Assembly: GCA_903891475.1 (NCBI GenBank)
Contig: CAITEP010000048.1
Location: 21,829-85,828 of the forward strand
Source of the DNA: an uncultured Mucilaginibacter sp.
Lineage (GTDB): Bacteria > Bacteroidota > Bacteroidia > Sphingobacteriales > Sphingobacteriaceae
Length of the DNA stretch: 64,000 bases
Reading direction: 5' to 3'
Under the pieces are notes generated by a model. That model was not told where the DNA came from. It made no database searches and saw nothing but the letters and a program-made list of their open reading frames with translations. The translations under genes were made by a program, and so were the position numbers. Of this stretch, positions 25,407 to 33,972 are shown one piece after another (the first letter of the stretch is position 1; the number at the start of each line of letters is the position of its first letter).

Positions 25407-25829
25407 TCAGGCTGTTATTTTATTTTTAATGATAAAAGAATTCAACTTTTCCTTTATTTTTTCGGCAAGGGCTATAAATTCCTCTTTACTAAGATTAAGT
25501 TTAGGTTTTGTAAAGTTCATATCGTTAGCAATATTCATTGGTATTAAGTGGATGTGCACATGGGGAACATCTAATCCCATTACTACTACGCCGATCCTAT
25601 TACAAGGTATTGCCTCTTTTAAACCTATTGCAATTGTCTTTGCAAATTGTTGCAAGCCCAAGTAAGTTTCATCATCCAAATCAAAAATATAATCAACTTC
25701 CTTTTTAGGGATAACCAATAAATGGCCTTCAGTAAGGGGGTTAATATCTAAAAAAGCCAGATAATTAGCGTTTTCGGCTACTTTATACGCAGGGATTTCT
25801 CCAGCAACTATTTTCGAGAATATGGTCAT
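25407..25829 (-). CDS. HIT family hydrolase
   Basis: 140 residues. The histidine triad is H90-V-H92-I-H94 (PHVHIHLIPM). N-terminal MTIFSKIVAGEIPAYKVAE and GHLLVIPKKEV match the HINT/Hit1-type branch that hydrolyses nucleoside phosphoramidates or adenylated species. The C-terminal 15 residues are Lys/Ile-rich. Stand-alone gene between recQ and a divergent rhodanese gene. Function beyond the family chemistry cannot be stated. Confidence 0.94.
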   Translation of the reverse strand: MTIFSKIVAGEIPAYKVAENANYLAFLDINPLTEGHLLVIPKKEVDYIFDLDDETYLGLQQFAKTIAIGLKEAIPCNRIGVVVMGLDVPHVHIHLIPMNIANDMNFTKPKLNLSKEEFIALAEKIKEKLNSFIIKNKITA

Positions 25830-26007
25830 ATTTATGATTGTTTATTTGATGGTATAGTGCAGAAAAGTGTTTTATAGCAAAAGATATTTTGCAATAAAAT
25901 ATCAATAGTGCTCTTTAAACCAAACATAGTTAAGCAATTATGGTTTCAAAAATAAGATAATGGTGGCTATCTGCTTACACAATTTTAAAATCAATATAAA
26001 TTTATGA

Positions 26008-26015
26008 TAGCTTTG
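26008..26015 (+). promoter_or_regulatory. Candidate -7 element for the rhodanese gene
   Basis: TAGCTTTG matches TAnnTTTG exactly, 20 bases before the ATG at 26036, giving a very short leader. No obvious -33 TTG at 17-23 bases. Confidence 0.45.
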
Positions 26016-26035
26016 TTTAAAAATAAAATTAATAA

Positions 26036-26503
26036 ATGATAAAGCCAGTTATTTTAGCTGTAATTTCTTTTCTCAGCTTTTTTGCACTTTCACTAAAGGC
26101 TCAAACAACGGCTACACCAATAGGCCTACCCGAAAAAACATATCCATGGGCTAAAAAACAATTAATGGAACCTGCAGACTTGAATGCTATGTTAACTGCC
26201 ACAAATGATTCTTCACTAGTAATTTTTAATATTGGCGCGGTTGAAGACATTAAGGGAGCCAGCCATATTGGTGCTGTAAATAATGCAACTAATTTAGAAG
26301 CATTTAATAAGCAAGTAACCAATATATCTAAAAGCACCCAAATTGTAATTTATTGCGGTTGCTGCCCATTTACAAAATGCCCAAATATACAACCCGCATT
26401 TTTAACCTTAAAAAACATGGGCTTTACCAATATCAAGGTTTTAAACCTTCCCATTAACCTAAAAACCAATTGGATAGCAAAAGGTTATCCTTTGGAAAAG
26501 TAA
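26036..26503 (+). CDS. Exported rhodanese-like protein with a Cys cluster
   Basis: 155 residues with signal peptide (MIKPVILAVISFLSFFALSLKAQ). The fold is rhodanese-like: PADLNAML, VIFNIGAVEDIKGASHIGAV and IVIYCGCCPFTKCPNIQPAF, with the expected active Cys at about 107. Unlike ordinary rhodaneses, the loop has four Cys within nine residues (CGCCPFTKC, 107-115), which may make it a thiol-redox or metal-binding site instead of a sulfurtransferase. Periplasmic by signal peptide. Convergent with trmD (17-base gap between stops). Substrate unknown. Confidence 0.85.
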   Translation: MIKPVILAVISFLSFFALSLKAQTTATPIGLPEKTYPWAKKQLMEPADLNAMLTATNDSSLVIFNIGAVEDIKGASHIGAVNNATNLEAFNKQVTNISKSTQIVIYCGCCPFTKCPNIQPAFLTLKNMGFTNIKVLNLPINLKTNWIAKGYPLEK

Positions 26504-26520
26504 GCCGTAATTAATTTTAA

Positions 26521-27195
26521 TTATTCCAACAAATCAGGCCGCCTTATTTTTGTTCGTTCAATTGATTGTTCAAAACGCCATTTTTCAATTTCGGGTGTAT
26601 TGCCACTCAATAAAATATCGGGAACTCTATGCCCATTCCAATCAGCCGGTCGGGTATAAACCGGAGCATCCAGCAAGCCATCCTGAAAGGAATCAGAAAG
26701 TGCGGAAGTTTCATCCGACAATACTCCCGGAATTAACCTTACTACTGCATCTACCAAAACCGCTGCAGGCAATTCACCCCCCGAAAGAACGTAGTCGCCA
26801 ATAGAAATTTCTCGTGTAACAAATAAATCCCTGATTCTTTGGTCAATCCCTTTGTAATGCCCGCATAAAACCATCATATTACCCTTTACCGATAGTTGGT
26901 TGGCAATTTGCTGGTTAAATGTTACCCCGTCAGGCGACATAAAGATGATTTCATCATAATTGCGCGCTACTTTAAGTTTTTCAATGCAATTGGCAAATGG
27001 CTCAATGCCCATTACCATACCGCTGCCGCCACCATAGGGGTAATCGTCTACACTTTTTTGTTTATTGCTAGCGTAATCGCGTAGGTTATGCACAACTATT
27101 TCGGCAATGCCCTTTTTTTGAGCTCGCTGTAAAATAGAATGTGCGAAAGGGCTTTCCAGTAAGCTCGGCAACACAGTGATGATATCAAAACGCAT
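26521..27195 (-). CDS. trmD: tRNA (guanine-N1-)-methyltransferase
   Basis: 224 residues from ATG 27195 (MRFDIITVLPSLLESPFAHS); the longer frame to 27252 adds unrelated residues. Knotted SPOUT methyltransferase motifs: YGGGSGMVMGIEP, FMSPDGVTFNQQIA, LCGHYKGIDQRI, EISIGDYVLSGGELPA and a C-terminal RRPDLL. Uses S-adenosylmethionine to methylate G37 of tRNAs, preventing frameshifts. In many bacteria it lies between rimM and rplS; neither is here. ahcY, which removes the by-product S-adenosylhomocysteine, is the next gene upstream but is separated by its own terminator. Confidence 0.97.
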   Translation of the reverse strand: MRFDIITVLPSLLESPFAHSILQRAQKKGIAEIVVHNLRDYASNKQKSVDDYPYGGGSGMVMGIEPFANCIEKLKVARNYDEIIFMSPDGVTFNQQIANQLSVKGNMMVLCGHYKGIDQRIRDLFVTREISIGDYVLSGGELPAAVLVDAVVRLIPGVLSDETSALSDSFQDGLLDAPVYTRPADWNGHRVPDILLSGNTPEIEKWRFEQSIERTKIRRPDLLE

Positions 27196-27235
27196 GTTGT
27201 AAAGATAGGCTTGTTTAGGCTGATTACAAAAAACG

Positions 27236-27269
27236 CAAAAGCCGAAAAGCATTTACTTTTCGGCTTTTG
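27236..27269 (-). terminator. Intrinsic terminator of ahcY
   Basis: CAAAAGCCGAAAAG (27236-27249) pairs with CTTTTCGGCTTTTG (27256-27269), a perfect 14-base stem with a six-base loop, 26 bases beyond the ahcY stop. On the minus strand the stem is followed by CG and a T-run. Confidence 0.92.
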
Positions 27270-27294
27270 TGTTAGAAATATATTTGATTATTTA

Positions 27295-28611
27295 TTAGTA
27301 ACGATAGTATTCTGGTTTAAATGGACCAGCAACTGGCACACCAATATAATCTGCTTGGTATTGGTCAAGTTCTTCTAATTCAACACCAATTTTAGCCAAG
27401 TGTAAACGGGCAACTTTTTCGTCCAAGTGTTTTGGTAGGGTGTATACCTTGTTTTCGTATTTATCTGCATTGTTCCAAAGCTCAATTTGTGCAAGTGTTT
27501 GGTTGGTAAATGATGCCGACATTACAAAACTTGGATGACCAGTAGCGCAACCTAAATTTACTAACCTACCTTCTGCCAAAACAATAATGTCTTTGCCATT
27601 AATGGTATATTTATCAACTTGTGGTTTTATTTCAACTTTGGTATTGCCATAGTTTTCGTTCAACCAAGCCATGTCGATTTCGTTATCAAAGTGACCTATG
27701 TTACAAACAATAGCTTTGTCTTTTAATGCACGGAAATGCTTTTCACGTAAAATATCACAGTTACCCGTAGCGGTTACTACTATATCAGCTTCGGCAATGG
27801 CGGTTGTTAATTTCTTAACTTCATAGCCTTCCATTGCAGCTTGTAACGCGCAAATTGGGTCAATTTCGGTTACTATGACACGTACACCAGCATTACGTAA
27901 TGAATCGGCAGAACCTTTTCCAACGTCACCATATCCACAAACAACAGCTACTTTACCTGCCATCATTACATCAGTAGCACGTCGTATAGCGTCCACTAAC
28001 GATTCGCGACAGCCATATTTGTTATCAAATTTCGACTTTGTGACAGAATCGTTCACGTTAATTGCAGGCATAGGTAAGGTGCCAGCTTTAACACGTTCGT
28101 ATAAACGGTGAACACCGGTAGTAGTTTCTTCAGATAAACCTTTAATATTTGGAATTAACTCAGGATATTTATCCAATACCATATTTGTTAAATCGCCACC
28201 ATCATCCAAAATCATATTTAAAGGTTTACGATCTTCTCCAAAAAATAAGGTTTGTTCAATGCACCAATCAAACTCTTCAGCATTCATGCCTTTCCAAGCG
28301 TAAACAGCACCACCCGCAGCAGCAATTGCAGCAGCAGCATGATCCTGCGTTGAAAATATATTACATGACGACCAGGTAACTTCGGCACCAAGCTCAATTA
28401 ATGTTTCAATTAATACAGCGGTTTGTATGGTCATGTGAAGACAACCTGCAATACGGGCGCCCTTTAAAGCTTTTGAAGGCCCGTACTCTTTCCGTAAAGC
28501 CATTAATCCTGGCATTTCTGCTTCGGCCAATTCAATTTCTTTACGACCCCAAGGGGCAAGTGATAAGTCTTTTACTTTAAATTTAAGATAAGATGTTTCT
28601 ACTGATGACAT
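27295..28611 (-). CDS. ahcY: Adenosylhomocysteinase
   Basis: 438 residues, cytoplasmic NAD-containing enzyme hydrolysing S-adenosylhomocysteine to adenosine and homocysteine. Seen: SLAPWGRKEIELAEAEMPGLM, CLHMTIQTAVLIETL, WSSCNIFSTQDHAAAAIA, the NAD-binding GYGDVGKGSADSLR, and the C-terminal KHLDEKVARLHLAKIGVELEEL...Y with the terminal KPEYYRY conserved in the family. Length is normal. A TAATTTTG -7 element is at 28631-28638 on the minus strand. No SAH riboswitch was recognised in the 140-base leader. Confidence 0.98.
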   Translation of the reverse strand: MSSVETSYLKFKVKDLSLAPWGRKEIELAEAEMPGLMALRKEYGPSKALKGARIAGCLHMTIQTAVLIETLIELGAEVTWSSCNIFSTQDHAAAAIAAAGGAVYAWKGMNAEEFDWCIEQTLFFGEDRKPLNMILDDGGDLTNMVLDKYPELIPNIKGLSEETTTGVHRLYERVKAGTLPMPAINVNDSVTKSKFDNKYGCRESLVDAIRRATDVMMAGKVAVVCGYGDVGKGSADSLRNAGVRVIVTEIDPICALQAAMEGYEVKKLTTAIAEADIVVTATGNCDILREKHFRALKDKAIVCNIGHFDNEIDMAWLNENYGNTKVEIKPQVDKYTINGKDIIVLAEGRLVNLGCATGHPSFVMSASFTNQTLAQIELWNNADKYENKVYTLPKHLDEKVARLHLAKIGVELEELDQYQADYIGVPVAGPFKPEYYRY

Positions 28612-28630
28612 TGCGTTAAATTTTATGTTG

Positions 28631-28638
28631 CAAAATTA
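28631..28638 (-). promoter_or_regulatory. Candidate -7 element for ahcY
   Basis: Minus strand TAATTTTG fits TAnnTTTG, 19 bases before the ahcY start codon. The -33 element is not clear. Confidence 0.45.
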
Positions 28639-28752
28639 GCTAATAAAGATATAAATAAGAAATCATTGAGATTAGAATCGACTAATTAGAACGAAAATGA
28701 ACCAAAAGCATCGTAAAAATGTTTTTATGATTACAATTTAAGCCTCAAAACG

Positions 28753-29154
28753 CTATGCTTCAATAGCTTTTTGATGGCTTATTTTAGTATCAATCTTATT
28801 ATTTTGAGACATTGATAGGCTTCCATTATATATTGCACCGTTTTCTACGCTAAGGGTCTGCGTCATAATTTCACCATTAACTCTTCCGGTTTTCTTAATC
28901 TCGAGCGAGCTTACTTGCAAATTACCGTTAATGGTTCCATAAACAACTAGTTCTTTGGTTATAACATTCCCTAAAATCGAACCTTTTTCACCTAAAATAA
29001 GCCCCTCTTCTACAATAACGTCACCCTTGAGTTGCCCGTCAATCCTTGCATAAGCAGGTGCTTTCATATTTCCATCAATTAAACAACCTTCGCTAATAAG
29101 TGTCGAGATAGTCTGCAAGTCAATTGCAACATTTTTTTTTGAAAAAAAAGCCAT
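28753..29154 (-). CDS. Bactofilin family cytoskeletal protein
   Basis: 133 residues. The core is a short right-handed beta-helix of repeated six-residue turns (ISEGCLIDGNMKA, ARIDGQLKGDVIVEEGLILGEKGSILGNVITKELVVYGTINGNLQVSS), the bactofilin signature, with short polar tails at both ends. Bactofilins polymerise without nucleotide at the inner membrane and position cell-wall enzymes. The gene lies 17 bases after an M23 peptidase gene on the same strand; pairing of bactofilin with an M23 endopeptidase recurs in many bacteria and implies a joint role in cell shape or local wall remodelling. Confidence 0.95.
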   Translation of the reverse strand: MAFFSKKNVAIDLQTISTLISEGCLIDGNMKAPAYARIDGQLKGDVIVEEGLILGEKGSILGNVITKELVVYGTINGNLQVSSLEIKKTGRVNGEIMTQTLSVENGAIYNGSLSMSQNNKIDTKISHQKAIEA

Positions 29155-29171
29155 GATAATTTATTAGGTAT

Positions 29172-30038
29172 TTATTTGTTTAAAGAAAGAAAATTTATTG
29201 GGTTAACAGCTTTTCCACTTTTGCGAACTTCATAGTGTAAATGGGCTCCTGTTGAATGACCAGTTGAGCCAACTTCACCTATTTTTTCTCCAACGGTTAC
29301 CTCTTGACCAACACGTACGTTGATATGAGATAAATGACCGTATAGTGTTTCGTAGTTGTTAGCATGAGCAATTCGTACACAATTACCGTAGCCGCCATTC
29401 CAGCCGGCAAATATAACTTTACCTTTAGCTGTGCTTCTTGCCTCATCGCCTTTACTTCCCCTAAAATCTAAACCGGGGTGATATTCCGCGTGCTCCGAAT
29501 TAAATGGATCGTTTCGGTAACCGAAGAAAGAAGTTAGCGAACTATTGCGTGGGTAACCCATGGGTGTAAATGCTACCGCATTTACCAAGCGACCAAGATA
29601 TTCGTTATACAATGAGTAATTTTCCTCATCAGTTAATTTGGATGCATCTGCATTTGCATTACCACCTACTGCCTTAGTTGAAAAGCCCGTAAGCCCTCGT
29701 TTTTTCAAATATTCGTTTATTTTTTGAAGTTTTGATTCTATTCCTTGAATATAAATCTGGGAGTTATTTCCTTTTTTAGCCCCGGTTACAGTTGGTGGTA
29801 ATAGTGCTTGTAATTTAGTTACTTGTGTAAGTAGCTGTTGTTTTTCGGCTTCTTTTTTATCATTACTATACTGTAGATAAAAAATACTTCCGGTTAATGA
29901 AATAATTAAAACAATTAATCCAATTATATAGTTACTTAAGTTATTGAGATGTTTTGTTTTAACTTGCAAAGTCTTGGTTCCAAGTTGACTTTTATTTATG
30001 ATAATTACAGTACTAACATCAGTTTGTTTATCAGTCAT
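29172..30038 (-). CDS. M23 (LytM) peptidoglycan endopeptidase, membrane anchored
   Basis: 288 residues: short cytoplasmic N-terminus, one membrane span (about residues 34-55, LSNYIIGLIVLIISLTGSIFYL), a coiled-coil stretch (about 58-80), and a C-terminal LytM domain with zinc ligands in HPGLDFRG and HLHYEVRKSGKAVNP. GDEVGSTGHSTGAHLHYEV is intact, so it looks catalytically active. Cleaves peptide cross-links in peptidoglycan. Upstream of and cotranscribed with the bactofilin (17-base gap), which probably localises it. Confidence 0.95.
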   Translation of the reverse strand: MTDKQTDVSTVIIINKSQLGTKTLQVKTKHLNNLSNYIIGLIVLIISLTGSIFYLQYSNDKKEAEKQQLLTQVTKLQALLPPTVTGAKKGNNSQIYIQGIESKLQKINEYLKKRGLTGFSTKAVGGNANADASKLTDEENYSLYNEYLGRLVNAVAFTPMGYPRNSSLTSFFGYRNDPFNSEHAEYHPGLDFRGSKGDEARSTAKGKVIFAGWNGGYGNCVRIAHANNYETLYGHLSHINVRVGQEVTVGEKIGEVGSTGHSTGAHLHYEVRKSGKAVNPINFLSLNK

Positions 30039-30254
30039 AATCTAAGATATAAATTAGGAGGTGCAATATAAAAAATTGCAACCTAATTTTAATGTTATTT
30101 GTTTGTATTCTTTTTGTTATTGATCATTGTAAAATTAAGACAAAAGCACAATGTAAATACCACAAAATAAATAAATCTAAATAAGATTGCATGTTCTTTT
30201 AATGCTCCTACTTATAAAAACGTTCTATAGCAGTCAGCTAATTGTTAATATTTT

Positions 30255-30262
30255 TAACTTTG
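30255..30262 (+). promoter_or_regulatory. Candidate -7 element for the bacilliredoxin gene
   Basis: TAACTTTG matches TAnnTTTG exactly, 54 bases before ATG 30317. Confidence 0.45.
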
Positions 30263-30316
30263 TACGTTGTTTAACATCCAATGGTTACCTTTACTTGAAA
30301 TTTAAAATATAAAAAG

Positions 30317-30727
30317 ATGTATCCTGAATATTTAGTAGCCCCTATGAGGGAAGATTTAACAAAAGTTGGTTTTGAAGAATTAAAAAATGCTGATGATGTT
30401 ACCAAAGCCATTGAAAGCGAAGGTACAGTATTTGTTATTGTAAATTCAGTATGTGGTTGCGCTGCTGCCATGGCTAGGCCAGCTGCACGTTTAGCCATTC
30501 AAAACGAGAAACGTCCTGATAGGCTTGTTACCGTCTTTGCTGGAATGGAAGCCGACGCGGTTAACAAGGCCAGAGCATATATGTTGCCTTACCCTCCGTC
30601 GTCGCCGGCAATGGCACTATTTAAAAATGGAAAATTGGTGCATATGATTGAGCGTCATCAAATTGAAGGCCGCCCTGCACAAATGATTGCGGATAATTTG
30701 ACAGGAGCATTTGACCAATATTGCTAG
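30317..30727 (+). CDS. BrxA/BrxB-type bacilliredoxin
   Basis: 136 residues of thioredoxin fold with the unusual CGC active site (Cys46-Gly-Cys48 in NSVCGCAAAMARPAA). MYPEYLVAPMREDL, VFAGMEADAV and PPSSPAMALFKNGKLVHMIERHQIEGR are characteristic of the YphP/YqiW family. In Firmicutes these proteins remove bacillithiol from oxidised proteins; Bacteroidota that make bacillithiol carry homologues. Cytoplasmic. Followed by its own terminator; single-gene unit. Confidence 0.95.
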   Translation: MYPEYLVAPMREDLTKVGFEELKNADDVTKAIESEGTVFVIVNSVCGCAAAMARPAARLAIQNEKRPDRLVTVFAGMEADAVNKARAYMLPYPPSSPAMALFKNGKLVHMIERHQIEGRPAQMIADNLTGAFDQYC

Positions 30728-30738
30728 TAACCTTAAAG

Positions 30739-30771
30739 AAGGCTGAACCGTTAATAAACGTGTTCAGCTTT
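30739..30771 (+). terminator. Intrinsic terminator of the bacilliredoxin gene
   Basis: AAGGCTGAAC (30739-30748) pairs with GTTCAGCTTT-type arm (30762-30771) with one G-U pair; inside, CGTT/AACG extends the stem. The T-run is short, so efficiency is uncertain. Confidence 0.65.
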
Positions 30772-30984
30772 ATTCGTTATGAAATCTCGGCAAGATTCAG
30801 CCTTATAAACAGTTATTAGTGACAATTTTTTGTAACTTTTTATATCTTAAAGCATCTAAGGTTTTTAAAGTAAATTATCAAAGAATATTGAAAACCAATT
30901 AATTCAACTTAATATTGTGGTGTATTAACCTTGATTTTCTAATTTATAAAACTTTTGCGTTCAATAGTTCACTTCATAAATAAA

Positions 30985-33489
30985 ATGCTAAATAGAAAAA
31001 CTTTAAAAACTAATTTGTTGGTTGCAGTAATTAGCACATTATTGTTACCCTCCTTATTTGCCCAAGCTCCTGCAAATAAGTCAGATGACCCTCAAATGAA
31101 AATATACAGGGAAACACCCCCTAAAATCAATGACTTGGTGCATACCAAATTAGCTGTTAAATTTGATTATAAAAAACGTTATCTATATGGTAAAGAGTGG
31201 GTAACACTAAAGCCACATTTTTATCCTACTGATACTTTGCGTTTAGACGCCAAGGGAATGGATTTAAAAACCATTGCGATTTTAAAAGAAGGGAAAAACA
31301 TTCCCCTAAAATTTACTTATGATAGCCTAACCGTAGCAATCAAGCTTGATAAGCAATATAAAAACAATGAAGCTTACACAATTTATATTGATTATACCGC
31401 TAAGCCCAACGAACTCAAAGTTAAGGGTAGTGCTGCTATTAGCGATGCCAAAGGTCTATATTTTATAAATCCTGATAGCACTGAAAAGGACAAGCCGGTT
31501 CAAATTTGGACGCAAGGTGAAACCGAAGGCTCCTCAGCTTGGTTTCCGACAATTGATAAACCAGAACAAAAGACTACGGATGAAATTAGTATGACGGTTC
31601 CGGCTAAATATGTTACACTATCAAATGGCCGACTTGCTTCGCAAAAATTAAATGGAGATGGAACCCGTACCGATACCTGGAAAATGGAATTACCCCATTC
31701 GCCCTACCTATTTATGATGGCTGTTGGTAATTTTAAAATTTACCATGATAAATGGCGCGACAAAGAAGTTAACTATTATCTGGAACCGAAATATGCCCCT
31801 TATGCCAAACAAATATTCGGCATGACGCCCGAATTAATTGAGTTTTACTCAAAAACGCTCGGTGTTGATTTTCCATGGAACAAATATTCGCAAATTGTGG
31901 TTCGTGATTATGTAAGCGGAGCCATGGAAAATACATCGGCTACCTTGCATGGCGATTACGTTCAAGCTACTCCTCGTGAGTTATTAGATGCCAATTATAA
32001 CGATGGCCGAAGTACCATTGCTCATGAACTGTTTCATCAATGGTTCGGCGATTTGGTAACCTGTGAGAGCTGGAGCAACCTTACCGTTAATGAATCATTT
32101 GCTGATTTTAGCGAGATGCTTTGGGCTGAACATAAGTATGGTAAAGATGAAGCGGACGCGCATAGCTATGCGGCTATGCAAAACTATTTGTTAAGTGAAG
32201 GAGCCGAAAAGAAGAATTTGGTGCGTTTTAATTATGTTGATAAAGAGGATGTATTTGATGTAGTAACTTATCAAAAAGGTGGCCGAATATTAAACATGTT
32301 GCGCAACTATTTAGGCTATGATGCATTTTATAAAGGTTTAAACATCTACCTTAAAACAAATGCATTTAAAAATGGTGAAGCGCAACAATTGCGTTTAGCT
32401 TTAGAAGAAGCAAGCGGGCTCGATCTTACTTGGTTTTTTAATCAGTGGTATTACGGAGCTGGTCATCCTGTATTGAATATAAACTATAATTGGGATGAGA
32501 ATAAAAAAGTTGAATCTATTTATATTCAACAAACTCAAGAAGGGCAAATATTTAAACTACCAATGGCAATTGATATTTATTTGGGCGGTAAAAAAGAACG
32601 TCATAATGTTTGGATAAATGATAAAGCAGATACCCTTACCTTTAATCTTTCGTCTAAACCAGATTTGGTAAATGTTGATGCCGATAAGGTTTTGTTAACC
32701 TTAAAAACTGATACCAAAACTCACGAAGAATTTGCTTTCCAATACTTTAATGCGCCATTATATATGGATCGTTTTGAGGCAATTAATGATGCTGCTGGTC
32801 ACCAGTCGGCTGTTGTATCGCAAAAGGTGTTGGTTGCAGCTTTGAATGATAAATATTACGGCTTACGTATAAAAGCCATTAATGCATTGCATTTAAGCGA
32901 TACCTCATTGATGAAAACAGCATTGCCTGTTTTAGTTAATTTGGCACAAAACGACCAAAATACGCTGGCTAAGGCAGCCGCAATAACAGCATTAGGGAAA
33001 CTTAAAAAGCAGGAATATGTTGATTTATTTAAAAAATCTTTAAGTAGTCAATCATATGCGGTACAAGGAGCCGCTTTAAATGCATTAGGTTTAATTGACC
33101 CAGCACAAGCCCTACAGGTGGCAAAAACATTTGAAGCTGATAACAAAGGAGCATTAACCAGAGCCATTATAAAACTTTATTCAACTAATGGCAATTCAGA
33201 ACAATGGCCATTTGTTTTGAAAGAATTTAACAACTTGCCGCCTCAAAATAAATTCGAAAATATTCAAAGTTTTTCATTGATGGTAGGAAAGCTGGACAAG
33301 CCCGAATTTGCATTAGAAGGAATTAATATTATTAGGGACTTAGGGGTAAAATACAAAAAATATGGAGTTGGGACTTTTGTTAACAATTTATTAGGAGGGA
33401 TCAAAGCTCAACGTACCCAACTAAAAGACGACCCCGGCGCCAAAACAGCTGATGATGCCATAAAAGCTGTTAACGATACTAAGGAATAG
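30985..33489 (+). CDS. M1 family aminopeptidase, exported
   Basis: 834 residues from ATG 30985; the upstream TTG extension is not used because the ATG begins a good signal peptide (to about LFAQ). GAMEN motif at 312-316, zinc site HELFH at 347-351 with Glu370 in NESFADF, so HEXXH-18-E is complete. After the catalytic domain there is a beta domain and a C-terminal helical repeat (alternating about 640-820, HEAT-like: AAAITALGKLKKQEYVDLFKKSL), as in the large M1 enzymes of Bacteroidota. Cleaves N-terminal residues from peptides, here in the periplasm. Single-gene unit with terminator at 33501-33526. Confidence 0.96.
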   Translation: MLNRKTLKTNLLVAVISTLLLPSLFAQAPANKSDDPQMKIYRETPPKINDLVHTKLAVKFDYKKRYLYGKEWVTLKPHFYPTDTLRLDAKGMDLKTIAILKEGKNIPLKFTYDSLTVAIKLDKQYKNNEAYTIYIDYTAKPNELKVKGSAAISDAKGLYFINPDSTEKDKPVQIWTQGETEGSSAWFPTIDKPEQKTTDEISMTVPAKYVTLSNGRLASQKLNGDGTRTDTWKMELPHSPYLFMMAVGNFKIYHDKWRDKEVNYYLEPKYAPYAKQIFGMTPELIEFYSKTLGVDFPWNKYSQIVVRDYVSGAMENTSATLHGDYVQATPRELLDANYNDGRSTIAHELFHQWFGDLVTCESWSNLTVNESFADFSEMLWAEHKYGKDEADAHSYAAMQNYLLSEGAEKKNLVRFNYVDKEDVFDVVTYQKGGRILNMLRNYLGYDAFYKGLNIYLKTNAFKNGEAQQLRLALEEASGLDLTWFFNQWYYGAGHPVLNINYNWDENKKVESIYIQQTQEGQIFKLPMAIDIYLGGKKERHNVWINDKADTLTFNLSSKPDLVNVDADKVLLTLKTDTKTHEEFAFQYFNAPLYMDRFEAINDAAGHQSAVVSQKVLVAALNDKYYGLRIKAINALHLSDTSLMKTALPVLVNLAQNDQNTLAKAAAITALGKLKKQEYVDLFKKSLSSQSYAVQGAALNALGLIDPAQALQVAKTFEADNKGALTRAIIKLYSTNGNSEQWPFVLKEFNNLPPQNKFENIQSFSLMVGKLDKPEFALEGINIIRDLGVKYKKYGVGTFVNNLLGGIKAQRTQLKDDPGAKTADDAIKAVNDTKE

Positions 33490-33500
33490 CTAAGAACTTA

Positions 33501-33535
33501 GGGTGGTGATATATTTATTGCCGCCCATCTTTTTT
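33501..33535 (+). terminator. Intrinsic terminator of the M1 peptidase gene
   Basis: GGGTGGT (33501-33507) pairs with GCCGCCC (33520-33526) using two G-U pairs, followed after AT by C and a run of six T. Confidence 0.75.
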
Positions 33536-33591
33536 CTCATTTAGCTACAATAAATGTTACTAATTATTGTTAATTAAGTAAAAAATAAGGT

Positions 33592-33972
33592 ATGAAAGCA
33601 CTTTTATTAACACTTTTGGCCCTAATAGCAACCATTAATGTTAATGCTCAAACATTTAAACAGATTTGGCCAGCCGACAGTACATTTAAGAAGTTTAATC
33701 CACCTTCAACTGCATTTTCGTTGCCACCTTTTTTGGTTTCGCCTACTCCAAATGTTATTACACCCAATATAAAGCAAACAGACTTTAATAACCATTTAAA
33801 AATCACGCATAATATGCCGATTGCTAAATTAGATGGCTTTGACAATATGCCGATTGCTAAACTGGATGGTTATTATACGATGCCAATTAAACGGATTACT
33901 TTAGATGGGTTTACCCTGTTAATGCCACCAAAGAAACCTATTATTCCGACTCTAAAAAAGCCAGAAAATTAA
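33592..33972 (+). CDS. Small exported protein with MPIAKLDG repeats
   Basis: 126 residues, unknown family. Signal peptide MKALLLTLLALIATINVNAQ. The mature part is Pro-rich (FNPPSTAFSLPPFLVSPTPNVITPN) and carries an internal repeat: NMPIAKLDGFD, NMPIAKLDGYY, then TMPIKRITLDGF. It ends in a Pro/Lys tail (PPKKPIIPTLKKPEN). The composition suggests an extended surface or periplasmic peptide, not an enzyme. It shares its stop with the convergent fatty acid hydroxylase-type gene: the sequence TTAA at 33969-33972 provides stop codons for both strands. Confidence 0.75.
   Translation: MKALLLTLLALIATINVNAQTFKQIWPADSTFKKFNPPSTAFSLPPFLVSPTPNVITPNIKQTDFNNHLKITHNMPIAKLDGFDNMPIAKLDGYYTMPIKRITLDGFTLLMPPKKPIIPTLKKPEN

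Noticed and set aside
28612..28752. SAH or SAM riboswitch before ahcY
   Set aside because: No recognisable riboswitch core; a simple promoter 19 bases before the start fits better.
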